Shown here in pieces: positions 1 through 8,270 of a stretch of DNA of 64,000 bases. A program made the translations under genes and the position numbers. The stretch covers positions 310,001-374,000 of the forward strand of contig NZ_QRZF01000003.1 in NCBI RefSeq assembly GCF_003464595.1, in the 5' to 3' direction. Position 1 is the first letter of the stretch, and every line of letters starts with the position of its first letter. The notes beneath the pieces are model-generated. The model had not been told where the DNA came from. It ran no database searches and saw only the letters and a program-made list of their open reading frames with translations. Source of the stretch: Bacteroides intestinalis (GTDB lineage: Bacteria; Bacteroidota; Bacteroidia; Bacteroidales; Bacteroidaceae).

Positions 1-1
1 T

Positions 2-1573
2 CTCGATAAGTTCCCTGAAGGAAGTACCGTGACACAAGACCAGAAAAATGAGGTGGTTGAGTTGTTGCCAGACCGTATTTCTTCTGAACTGAACGGTTTG
101 AAAACTGGTCTTTATTCTCATACAAACTTGTTGACCGATTATAATAACCACATGGACTATGGTTTTCCGGCAGCTTGTATGATTTATGAAACAGCCGGAC
201 AGGATTTGTTGACTTTGAATGACCAGACCGGTTATAATAAGTTTATCAGTTCTCAACGCTTATTAGACAGAAACATTACATCTACATTTAATGCTTTTCT
301 GTGGAAGCTATATTATAAGCACATGAAAACTGCTAATGATATTCTTAAAGCTATTCCAGCAGATGCGACAGATGCTGCTTTAAAGAAGTATCGTGGTCAG
401 TCATTGGCCTCACGTGCTTTCGATTATTTGCAGCTTATTCAGACTTATCAGTTGACTTACATCGGTCACGAAACTGCTAATGGTGTACCTTTGGTATTGG
501 AAACAACCTCTGATACTGAGTTAATGAATAATCCGCGTGCAAGTGTACAACAGGTATATAGCCGCATTATGGAAGATCTGGATGAGGCCATTACTTTGTT
601 GACCGGTGCCTCTGCACGTGCCGATAAAGCTGAAATATCAGTAGAAGTAGCCTATGGTTTGCGTGCCCGTGCCAACTTGTTGATGGGTAAGTGGTCAGCA
701 GCAGCTTCTGATGCAGCTAAAGCTTATGGTACTTCTGCCCCTTATTCTGTTGCAGATGTAAGCCAACCGACTTTCTACAATGCTACAGATAATTCATGGA
801 TCTGGGGTATCGTAGTGACTACGGAAGATTATCTGGCAAAAACCGGTATTGTGAACTGGCCTTCTAATCTTTGTTCACTGACGGGCATGGGATATACAAC
901 GGCTGCCAGTGCTACCGACGTAGCTTACCGTCTCATCAACAAGAATTTGTGGGCTAAGATACCGGAAACGGATGTACGTAAGGGCTGGTGGGTAGATGAA
1001 GATCTGCACTCGCCTGTTCTGGATAATGGACTTGGTGAAGACTATGCTTACTATTGGGCAAACGGTATGTTTAATGGTGGAACTTTCCCCAGTAAATTTT
1101 CTCCTTATACAAATGTGAAGTTTGGTCCTGACAATGGAACTTTTGCAGATACGGACAATGCACAAGACTGGCCTTTGATGCGTGTTGAAGAAATGAAATT
1201 GATTGAAGCAGAAGCTCTTGGACGGGATAACTTAGCTGTAGGTAAACAGAAATTGGAAGAGTTCGTAAGACAATATCGTGATCCGTCTTATACTTGCACA
1301 GCAGGTTCTTTGGATGCATTTATCGATGAAGTTTGGTTCCAACGTCGTGTTGAACTTTGGGGTGAAGGTTTTGCATTATTTGATATCTTGCGTTTAAAGA
1401 AACCTATTATCCGTCAAGGAGCTAACTATCCTATCAACAGTACATTTGCTGAAATTGCTGCTGAAGCTCCTATCATGATTTACCGTATTCCTGAAGCTGA
1501 AACATCAGTGAACAGTGCTATTACAGAGGCTGACAATAATCCTGCTGCAATGGCTCCAACTCCGGTGAACTAA
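2..1573 (+). CDS. SusD/RagB-family nutrient-binding lipoprotein, 5' end cut by window
   Basis: This is the C-terminal and central part of a SusD-like outer-membrane lipoprotein. Such proteins sit on a SusC-type TonB-dependent porin and capture glycans or other nutrients at the cell surface. The frame is open from base 2, reading LDKFPEGSTVTQDQ, so the GTG at 29 is not the real start; the signal peptide and lipobox lie left of the window. Family hallmarks are the early helix-rich TPR-like region with SRAFDYLQLIQTYQ and the C-terminal block RRVELWGEGFALFDILRLKK near residue 440. A SusC partner would be expected just upstream, outside the window. The substrate cannot be told. A hairpin terminator follows at once, so this is the last gene of its operon. 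Confidence 0.93.
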   Translation, partial: LDKFPEGSTVTQDQKNEVVELLPDRISSELNGLKTGLYSHTNLLTDYNNHMDYGFPAACMIYETAGQDLLTLNDQTGYNKFISSQRLLDRNITSTFNAFLWKLYYKHMKTANDILKAIPADATDAALKKYRGQSLASRAFDYLQLIQTYQLTYIGHETANGVPLVLETTSDTELMNNPRASVQQVYSRIMEDLDEAITLLTGASARADKAEISVEVAYGLRARANLLMGKWSAAASDAAKAYGTSAPYSVADVSQPTFYNATDNSWIWGIVVTTEDYLAKTGIVNWPSNLCSLTGMGYTTAASATDVAYRLINKNLWAKIPETDVRKGWWVDEDLHSPVLDNGLGEDYAYYWANGMFNGGTFPSKFSPYTNVKFGPDNGTFADTDNAQDWPLMRVEEMKLIEAEALGRDNLAVGKQKLEEFVRQYRDPSYTCTAGSLDAFIDEVWFQRRVELWGEGFALFDILRLKKPIIRQGANYPINSTFAEIAAEAPIMIYRIPEAETSVNSAITEADNNPAAMAPTPVN

Positions 1574-1592
1574 TAAGTAAATAGAAAAAGGG

Positions 1593-1631
1593 AAGGGTGT
1601 ATTCGAATCTGCGGATACACCCTTGTTTTTT
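1593..1631 (+). terminator. Rho-independent terminator after the SusD-like gene
   Basis: A perfect 10-bp stem, AAGGGTGTAT (1593-1602) with ATACACCCTT (1615-1624), is followed by a run of T at 1626-1631. It lies about 20 bp after the stop codon. Confidence 0.9.
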
Positions 1632-1660
1632 ATTGATATACAAAATAGTAGATGAAAATA

Positions 1661-1690
1661 TTTGCAAAGTAGCGAATTTCAGTAACTTTG
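1661..1690 (+). promoter_or_regulatory. Bacteroides-type promoter of the first C10 peptidase
   Basis: A -33 element TTTG (1661-1664) and a -7 box TAACTTTG (1683-1690, consensus TAnnTTTG) lie 27 bp before the ATG. The same 22-bp offset from -33 to -7 is seen at 4390-4419. Confidence 0.75.
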
Positions 1691-1716
1691 CAATTTCCTT
1701 TTAATTATTCTAATAA

Positions 1717-4254
1717 ATGATGCCTATGAAGAAATTACTACTCCTGTCTTTAGTTCTTCTGTGTAGCTTAACAGCATGGACGGCCCAGCGCTCTCCGGAA
1801 GAAGCTCTTTCTATTGCCCGTTCCTTCTTTATGCAGTCATCCGGGGCTGTAACCCGTAATGCTGGTGATATTCATTTGGTGGCAGTTTCCAATGATTTGC
1901 TGAAATCTGTATCTACCCGTAGTGTGGAAGGAACAGCTTTTTATATTTATAACTATGAGCAGTCTGCCTATGTCATAGTATCCGGTGATGACCGTATGAA
2001 GCCTGTGTTGGGTTATTCGGATAATGGGAGTTTCATAACTGAAAACTTACCGGTAAATATACTTGGGTGGTTGGAATTATATAATGCCGCCTATGCTGAA
2101 CTGGGTAATGGCGAAAAAGCGGTTACTGAACCTAAATTACTTACTAAAACAAGTTTTCCGGCATCTGTATCTCCTTTACTGGGAAGTATATGTTGGGATC
2201 AAAGTGCACCGTACAATAATAACTGTCCCCTTTATCAGGGAGAACGCTGTGTGACGGGATGTGTAGCTACGGCAATGGCTATGATTTTAAAATATCATGA
2301 ATACCCAGTAAAAGGAAAAGGTACTCATTCTTATAAAGCTCCTAATGGAATTGAATGTTCTTTTGATTACGGAAATACTACCTTTGACTGGAATAATATG
2401 CTTCCACAATATTCTGGAACTTATGCTGCCGAACAGGCTGACGCTGTTGCTCAATTAATGTTGGCCTGCGGTGTAGCGGTTGATATGCAATATTCACCTT
2501 ACAGTTCCGGAGCTTATTCATATCAGGTAGGCCAAACATTAATTGACTACTTTGGGTATGATGGTAATTTGGGGTTGGTATATCGTCAATATTTTACTTC
2601 TGCCGAATGGATGAATCTGATTAAATCAGAAATAAACGAGAAACGTCCTATCTACTATTTTGGCTCATCGGATGATGGAGGACATGCGTTTGTCTTTGAT
2701 GGTTATGATACTCAGGATATGGTTCATGTCAATTGGGGATGGAGTGGAATGAATAATGGCTACTTCGAAGTTGCTTCCTTAAATCCAGATTCTCCCGGTA
2801 TTGGTGGTGGGAGTAATCTAGGAGGAGGATTTACGAGAGGCCAAGGGATGTATCTGGGGATACAACCACCTACTTCTTCTTCAAACTTTACTTCTCATTT
2901 TTATATGACGGAGTTGGAAGCAAACAAAACAGAAGTAGTTAAAGGCGAAGCTTTTAAACTGGAAATTACAGGGTTTACCAATATGAGTATGGTCTGGAAA
3001 AATGGTGATTTGGCGGTGATAGCCGAAAGGGATGGTCAACAATCAGTATTAGGCCAGGATGCTTTGAAAATGGAAATAAATACGTTTGATGCCTATAATT
3101 TCTCTTTTTCTGGTTTGACAATACCTAATAACTTTGCTGATGGAACTTATTCCGTATATGTAGCTACCAAAGATGAACGCGAAGCAACATGGAGTCGTGT
3201 GCGTGGCTACGTAGGTTCTGAAACGCAACTCATTCTTGTAGTAAGTGGTAATAAATGTACTTTGACTCCGTTCAGTGGTAATCTTGATCTTGAAAAGGAT
3301 ATTGAGGTAGGCGTGGAATTAGTACATAGTTTATATAGCGGTCTCAAGGGAGATTTCAAAATGTTGGTTTCTAATAAAAGTACATCAGATGAATATTATG
3401 GTTTAGTGGGGATTGCGCTTTTTACTGCAGATGAAACTCCGCGCTTTGTTGCGATAGTTGGTGATGCACAAGTAGAAGTGAAACCGGGTACGATTAATAG
3501 AGAACTGGTCATATCCGGAGACTTAGTCGTTAGTGATAACTCTGTTCTTTCAAAAATCCCTGCTGGAGAGTATTATGTTCGTCCCTGTATAGATTGGGGA
3601 GTAAGTACGTATGTTATCGGAGAATTAACTCCGGTCACCATAAAGGAGGTGCGTGGAACCGCAGATTTGAAAGTCAGTCAGCCACATTTGGAGAAGGAAC
3701 AACTTCAAGTAGGTGAGACCCTGAAATTTCTGGCTGATCTGTCACTGTCTGGTGATGGAAACGTATATACTGGAACATTGACAGCAGCAATTTTCGAGAA
3801 TGCTATAGGTTACGCATACAGTGTACACTATCAGAATGTATTTGTGGAGGCGGACCAGACGAAAAATCTTGTAATGGAAATTCCTCTGAGTCTAGGTGAA
3901 GGAAGACATGCTGTTTGTTTGTATAAATCAGGTACTAATGGAGACTTAGTGACAATTAGCACTCTCTACTTTTCTGTAGGACCAGCTACCGGTATTGAGG
4001 ATGAAGTAGCCGATGAGGATGGATTAGTTATCTATCAGCAACCAGTAGACGAGATTCTTAATATCCGTACTTCTAATGCTGTCCAAATGATCTCTGTCTA
4101 TAATCTGTCCGGACAACAGATGATACAGCAAAAAGAGCCCGGAGATAAAAAAGAGTATTCTATACCAGTAAAAGGGTTGACCGCAGGTTACTATATTGTA
4201 GTATTACAGTCGGCTGATGGTAAGGTATACAAGAGCAAGTTTATGAAACGTTAG
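1717..4254 (+). CDS. secreted C10-family (streptopain-like) cysteine peptidase with long C-terminal extension
   Basis: An 845-residue exported protease. After a signal peptide (residues about 1-23, cleavage after AWTA) comes a Spi/pro-domain-like segment (about 25-130), which in C10 enzymes keeps the zymogen inactive. The peptidase domain spans about 150-390, with catalytic Cys182 in TGCVATAMAMILKY and His323 in GGHAFVFDGY, followed by the family block VHVNWGWSGMNNGYF. Two or three Ig-like beta domains follow. The last 80 residues (ISVYNLSGQQM ... GYYIVVLQSADGK) resemble a type IX secretion C-terminal sorting domain. ATG at 1717 is chosen because it follows the promoter and opens the signal peptide; ATG at 1726 would also leave one. 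Related Bacteroides enzymes (Bfp proteins of B. fragilis) are known C10 proteases. Target proteins are unknown. Confidence 0.9.
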   Translation: MMPMKKLLLLSLVLLCSLTAWTAQRSPEEALSIARSFFMQSSGAVTRNAGDIHLVAVSNDLLKSVSTRSVEGTAFYIYNYEQSAYVIVSGDDRMKPVLGYSDNGSFITENLPVNILGWLELYNAAYAELGNGEKAVTEPKLLTKTSFPASVSPLLGSICWDQSAPYNNNCPLYQGERCVTGCVATAMAMILKYHEYPVKGKGTHSYKAPNGIECSFDYGNTTFDWNNMLPQYSGTYAAEQADAVAQLMLACGVAVDMQYSPYSSGAYSYQVGQTLIDYFGYDGNLGLVYRQYFTSAEWMNLIKSEINEKRPIYYFGSSDDGGHAFVFDGYDTQDMVHVNWGWSGMNNGYFEVASLNPDSPGIGGGSNLGGGFTRGQGMYLGIQPPTSSSNFTSHFYMTELEANKTEVVKGEAFKLEITGFTNMSMVWKNGDLAVIAERDGQQSVLGQDALKMEINTFDAYNFSFSGLTIPNNFADGTYSVYVATKDEREATWSRVRGYVGSETQLILVVSGNKCTLTPFSGNLDLEKDIEVGVELVHSLYSGLKGDFKMLVSNKSTSDEYYGLVGIALFTADETPRFVAIVGDAQVEVKPGTINRELVISGDLVVSDNSVLSKIPAGEYYVRPCIDWGVSTYVIGELTPVTIKEVRGTADLKVSQPHLEKEQLQVGETLKFLADLSLSGDGNVYTGTLTAAIFENAIGYAYSVHYQNVFVEADQTKNLVMEIPLSLGEGRHAVCLYKSGTNGDLVTISTLYFSVGPATGIEDEVADEDGLVIYQQPVDEILNIRTSNAVQMISVYNLSGQQMIQQKEPGDKKEYSIPVKGLTAGYYIVVLQSADGKVYKSKFMKR

Positions 4255-4279
4255 ACTATATATTTATAGTATGGAGGGC

Positions 4280-4316
4280 GAGGCTATTCTATTAACTTAG
4301 GATGGCCTTGTTTTTT
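4280..4316 (+). terminator. Terminator after first C10 peptidase
   Basis: Stem GAGGCTAT (4280-4287) pairs with ATGGCCTT (4302-4309) through two G-T wobbles and is followed by six T at 4311-4316. Confidence 0.7.
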
Positions 4317-4389
4317 ATATTCTAATGAACGATTTTCACTCTAAAACGTTCATTTGCGATAGGATCATCAAAAAAAGTATTCAAAATCA

Positions 4390-4419
4390 TCTGACGAACC
4401 ATATATTTCAGTAATTTTG
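4390..4419 (+). promoter_or_regulatory. Promoter of second C10 peptidase
   Basis: The -7 box TAATTTTG is at 4412-4419, with a weak -33 TCTG at 4390-4393 at the same 22-bp offset as the upstream protease promoter. A separate inverted repeat AATGAACG/CGTTCATT (4324-4331, 4347-4354) lies further upstream and could bind a regulator. The 5' leader is about 70 bp. Confidence 0.65.
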
Positions 4420-4494
4420 TCTTTCTAATGAACAACAAGATAGTGATTTGTGTCATTCGTTGAGGTGCTACTAAAATAACTAACCCCTAACTAT

Positions 4495-6342
4495 ATGAGG
4501 TGTACACTACTCTTTCTATTTATTCTTCTTACAAGTCGGCTTCTTGCTGATAATGTAACAGCAGAGCAGGCTCATGCTTTAGCTGCCGATTTCCTTAAAA
4601 CGAATGTTCAAACCCGTAACACTTCTGCATCACCACAGCTGCAATTAGTTTGGGATGGAGAAGATTTGAGTACTCGTAGCACAGGGAGTCTTCCGGCTTT
4701 CTATGTTTTTAATAATACCGATCGGAAAGGCTTTGTTATTATTGCCGGAGATGATGTGGCTATGCCCGTATTGGGGTATTCTTTTACGGATAACTTTGTG
4801 GTAGATGGGATGCCTTCTAATCTGAAAAGTTGGATGAATGGGTTGAGAGAGCAGATCAATAGAGCCAGAGAGACAGGACTGAATGCTTCCGATGTTGTAT
4901 CCAAAGCATGGAGAGGGGTGTCGGACATGACTACGGGAGACGTGGTGAAGCAATATGAAACGGCAAAGTGGGATCAAATCAGTCCCTATAACTTCCTTTG
5001 TCCTGAAATTAATCGCATTCGAACTGTAACAGGTTGTGTTGCAACGGCTGTAGCTATACTTATGAGATATTATCAATGGCCGGATGTGGGTACGGGAACT
5101 CTTCCGACTTACAATTATACAGCACATATAAATGGAAGAGAAATTTCCCAGACAGTGCCAGAAAGGACATTAGGCAATACTTATGCGTGGAATAATATGC
5201 CACTTGAATATGATTGGAATTCTTCAGAAGTCACCGAAAATGAAGTTGCAACTTTGATGTACGATTGTGGTGTTATGGCTCAGGCTGAGTTCAATATAGC
5301 TTCTGCCGGTGGTACCGGTGCTGCTACATTAACAGCAGTTCGTGGATTGGCTGAGTATATGAAGTACGATAAAAGTATGTTGTGTCTTCGTCGCGAATGG
5401 TACTCGGATACAGAGTGGATACAAATGTTGGAAAATGAAATAATGACAGTAGGTCCTGTGCTTTATGGTGGAGCTACTCTTAGTAATGAAGGGCATCAGT
5501 TTATACTGGATGCATACACAACAGAGAATTATTTCAGAGTAAATTGGGGATGGAGTGGGCATAGCAATGGTTTCTTTCTGATTTCCGCTTTAAATCCGAA
5601 TGATCAGGGGGCAGGCGGTAGCACTGGCGGTGGTTTCATTGTGAATCAAGATGCTTTGTTTGGGCTAAAGCCGGCAAAAGGAAATTCAAACTATCAGACT
5701 TTGTTGGGGATGCTTGCTGGAAAAACTGGCAGTGGAGAATCTTACTCCGGTTTGATAACTTCTGAAACTCAGTTTAATGTAAATACTAATTTTACTGTGA
5801 AATGCGGCTTTTTCTGGAATCTCGGATTAATTCCGTTTTCTGGAAAAGTAGCTTTAGCTATAGTTGATAAGAATCAGAATATTAGAGAACTTATATCAGG
5901 TACTTCATCTATTTCAAGCATGAAGACATATGGTGGTATGGCCTTTACGTTCCCTTGTAAAATCTCATTGTCTTCACAACCCGGAGATCGTATTGTTGCA
6001 GTCTACAAAGGAACAAATGATACTGATTGGAAAATTGTTCGTGGTGGTCCTGACACTACGAATGAGATTATCGTTAAGGCCGATCCTACTCCAATAATCG
6101 AGACCGAACAAGAAACTCAGTTTACTGTTTATTGTGATAAGCAACAAGGAACTGTGATTGCTCATTTGCCGGAGAATTCCCATACGTTGAATATATATGA
6201 TGTAAATGGACGTTTATTGAGACAAATATTGTCTGAAGGAAAAGAAACTATAACTTTCTCTTGTCGGGAATATCCTACGGGAGTGTATATATTGCAGGTT
6301 ATAACAGATAAGGGAAGTCAACAATGTAAGTTTTTAAAATGA
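4495..6342 (+). CDS. secreted C10-family (streptopain-like) cysteine peptidase
   Basis: A 615-residue paralog of the protease just upstream. Signal peptide about 1-18 (cleavage near LLA-DN), Spi-like pro-domain about 20-130, and peptidase domain about 155-400 with catalytic Cys181 in TGCVATAVAILMRY and His334 in EGHQFILDAY, then FRVNWGWSGHSNGFF. It has one fewer beta domain than the upstream copy and ends in a similar sorting-like domain (LNIYDVNGRLLRQ ... GVYILQVITDKG). It has its own promoter, and its stop codon overlaps the next ATG in an ATGA motif, so the small lipoprotein downstream is translationally coupled to it. The Cys-His pair is intact, so an active enzyme is expected. Confidence 0.9.
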   Translation: MRCTLLFLFILLTSRLLADNVTAEQAHALAADFLKTNVQTRNTSASPQLQLVWDGEDLSTRSTGSLPAFYVFNNTDRKGFVIIAGDDVAMPVLGYSFTDNFVVDGMPSNLKSWMNGLREQINRARETGLNASDVVSKAWRGVSDMTTGDVVKQYETAKWDQISPYNFLCPEINRIRTVTGCVATAVAILMRYYQWPDVGTGTLPTYNYTAHINGREISQTVPERTLGNTYAWNNMPLEYDWNSSEVTENEVATLMYDCGVMAQAEFNIASAGGTGAATLTAVRGLAEYMKYDKSMLCLRREWYSDTEWIQMLENEIMTVGPVLYGGATLSNEGHQFILDAYTTENYFRVNWGWSGHSNGFFLISALNPNDQGAGGSTGGGFIVNQDALFGLKPAKGNSNYQTLLGMLAGKTGSGESYSGLITSETQFNVNTNFTVKCGFFWNLGLIPFSGKVALAIVDKNQNIRELISGTSSISSMKTYGGMAFTFPCKISLSSQPGDRIVAVYKGTNDTDWKIVRGGPDTTNEIIVKADPTPIIETEQETQFTVYCDKQQGTVIAHLPENSHTLNIYDVNGRLLRQILSEGKETITFSCREYPTGVYILQVITDKGSQQCKFLK

Positions 6343-6881
6343 AAAAAGAAATTAATATTGTAATAGCGGCTTTACTTGTACTATTGGCAGGTTGTCGCTC
6401 TGCGAAAAAAGAAACAACGGTTACATCGGATATGCAAAAGATAGAAATGAATTCTATGGCGATTACTCCACAACTGACAGGTGGTAGTCCAGCCTCTACT
6501 TCACCAATAGTCTATGTCTATAAGACAAAGGCTGATTATTTACATCGGGTACCGGTTCTAATGGATGAGGCTCGTACACGTATCTTGTCCTATCCCGCAC
6601 CCGGGGATTTGAAAATGGGTAATGGATTACGTCTGCCTACTGTTTTGGATAAAGGCTACTTGCTGGATAATAAAGGAATAGGTCCTAATGTGGCTTTTCT
6701 TACCTATACATATGAAGAGTATAGCCAGTTGCCCACAGCACCTTCCATGGACGATTTGATGTCACATATTCTTGATAAATATCCTTTATTGGAAATACAT
6801 GCATGTGGTCGTCGTGCTGATTATAAAGACATTGTTCCAGAATTAAATGAGAAAATAGCAGAAGGAATTCTGCAAAAATAA
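6339..6881 (+). CDS. small lipoprotein translationally coupled to C10 peptidase, function unknown
   Basis: A 180-residue protein with an N-terminal membrane helix and lipobox LLAGC (Cys19), so it should be lipid-anchored outside the cytoplasm. I do not recognise a family. The mature part is globular, with a conserved-looking GPNVAFLTYTYEEYSQLP segment in the middle. Its ATG overlaps the stop of the protease gene (ATGA), which implies matched synthesis. In other C10 systems the neighbouring gene encodes a protease inhibitor or Spi-like protein; that makes an inhibitor, chaperone or substrate-binding partner plausible here, but this is inference from position only. Confidence 0.75.
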   Translation: MKKEINIVIAALLVLLAGCRSAKKETTVTSDMQKIEMNSMAITPQLTGGSPASTSPIVYVYKTKADYLHRVPVLMDEARTRILSYPAPGDLKMGNGLRLPTVLDKGYLLDNKGIGPNVAFLTYTYEEYSQLPTAPSMDDLMSHILDKYPLLEIHACGRRADYKDIVPELNEKIAEGILQK

Positions 6882-6882
6882 T

Positions 6883-6890
6883 TATATTTG
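6883..6890 (+). promoter_or_regulatory. -7 box for hflX
   Basis: TATATTTG fits TAnnTTTG and starts 2 bp after the preceding stop codon, 32 bp before the hflX ATG. I see no good -33 element. Confidence 0.6.
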
Positions 6891-6921
6891 TCGCCCAATA
6901 TTTAATAAATAGGTATAGTAA

Positions 6922-8178
6922 ATGAAAGAATTTGTAATCTCCGAAGTACAGGCAGAAACGGCGGTATTAGTTGGTCTCATCACGAAAATGCAGGATGAGC
7001 GTAAGACGAATGAATACCTCGATGAACTGGAATTCTTGGCTGAGACAGCCGGGGCGGAAGTAGTGAAACGATTTACTCAGAAGCTGGATCAGGCACATTC
7101 TGTGACCTACGTCGGAAAGGGTAAACTGGAAGAAATAAAAGAATATATCCGGAGCGAAGAGGAAGCCGAACGGGAAATCGGTATGGTGATTTTCGATGAT
7201 GAACTCTCCGCGAAACAAATACGTAATATTGAAGCGGAGTTGAAGATCAAGATATTAGATCGTACTTCGCTTATTCTCGACATATTTGCCATGCGTGCAC
7301 AGACAGCTAATGCAAAGACGCAGGTGGAACTGGCACAGTATAAATACATGCTTCCCCGCTTGCAACGTTTGTGGACCCACTTGGAACGTCAGGGTGGTGG
7401 TTCCGGCGCCGGTGGTGGTAAAGGTTCCGTGGGACTTCGTGGTCCGGGCGAAACGCAGTTGGAAATGGACCGTCGTATCATCTTGAACCGTATGTCATTG
7501 CTGAAAGAGCGCTTGGCGGAGATTGATAAGCAAAAGTCGACTCAGCGGAAGAACCGCGGGCGCATGATTCGTGCGGCATTAGTGGGATATACCAATGTGG
7601 GTAAATCTACATTGATGAATCTGCTGGCTAAGAGTGAAGTCTTTGCAGAAAACAAGCTGTTTGCGACATTGGATACTACGGTGCGCAAGGTGATTATTGA
7701 TAATCTGCCGTTCTTGCTTTCAGATACGGTTGGTTTCATCCGTAAGTTGCCGACAGACTTGGTCGATTCTTTTAAATCAACTCTGGACGAAGTGCGCGAG
7801 GCGGATTTGCTGTTGCACATTGTGGATATTTCACATCCTGATTTTGAAGAACAAATAGAAGTAGTCAATAAAACTCTGGCAGATATCGGTGCATCCGGTA
7901 AGCCTATAATACTTGTTTTTAATAAAATAGACGCTTACACCTATGTGGAGAAAGCGGCTGACGACCTTACCCCCAGAACAAAGGAAAACTTGACACTCGA
8001 GGAACTGATGAAGACTTGGATGGCAAAGATGGAGGATAATTGCCTCTTTATCTCTGCCCGTGAGAAGATCAATTTAGAGGAACTGAAGAGCGTAGTTTAT
8101 GCGCGTGTAAAAGAATTGCATGTACAGAAGTACCCTTATAACGATTTTCTTTATCAGACCTACGAAGAAGAGTTATGA
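6922..8178 (+). CDS. hflX: GTPase HflX
   Basis: A 418-residue HflX-family GTPase, which in other bacteria binds the 50S subunit and splits stalled or stress-inactivated 70S ribosomes. The N-terminal HflX domain (about 1-190) carries the glycine-rich linker GGGSGAGGGKGSVGLRGPGE and TQLEMDRR. The G domain starts near residue 222 with GYTNVGKS (G1), then DTVGFI (G3) and NKID (G4). Length and motif order are normal for the family. It has its own -7 box and is followed by a large inverted repeat. Confidence 0.97.
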   Translation: MKEFVISEVQAETAVLVGLITKMQDERKTNEYLDELEFLAETAGAEVVKRFTQKLDQAHSVTYVGKGKLEEIKEYIRSEEEAEREIGMVIFDDELSAKQIRNIEAELKIKILDRTSLILDIFAMRAQTANAKTQVELAQYKYMLPRLQRLWTHLERQGGGSGAGGGKGSVGLRGPGETQLEMDRRIILNRMSLLKERLAEIDKQKSTQRKNRGRMIRAALVGYTNVGKSTLMNLLAKSEVFAENKLFATLDTTVRKVIIDNLPFLLSDTVGFIRKLPTDLVDSFKSTLDEVREADLLLHIVDISHPDFEEQIEVVNKTLADIGASGKPIILVFNKIDAYTYVEKAADDLTPRTKENLTLEELMKTWMAKMEDNCLFISAREKINLEELKSVVYARVKELHVQKYPYNDFLYQTYEEEL

Positions 8179-8184
8179 ATTGAG

Positions 8185-8265
8185 AATTATGAATTATGAA
8201 TTATGAATTACTGTGCAGCATCATAGCACAGCTCATTCATGATTCATAATTCATAATTCATAATT
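8185..8265. repeat. large hairpin built of 7-bp tandem units
   Basis: Perfect 24-bp arms at 8185-8208 and 8242-8265 are made of the 7-bp unit GAATTAT repeated about three times. An inner stem CTGTGC (8211-8216) / GCACAG (8226-8231) sits in the loop. It fills the whole gap between hflX and the next gene. There is no T-run, so it is not a classic terminator. Similar hairpins lie at 25635, 26683, 55271 and 59775. Confidence 0.9.
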
Positions 8266-8270
8266 ATCTT

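Noticed and set aside
1593..1631. tRNA-like GTTCGAATC-type string
   Set aside because: The ATTCGAATC string is the loop of a terminator hairpin; no cloverleaf can be drawn. I found no tRNA or rRNA in the window.
4645..5127. 160-codon minus-strand frame
   Set aside because: It lies wholly inside the second C10 peptidase gene, with Cys/Ile/Ser-rich composition typical of an antisense shadow.
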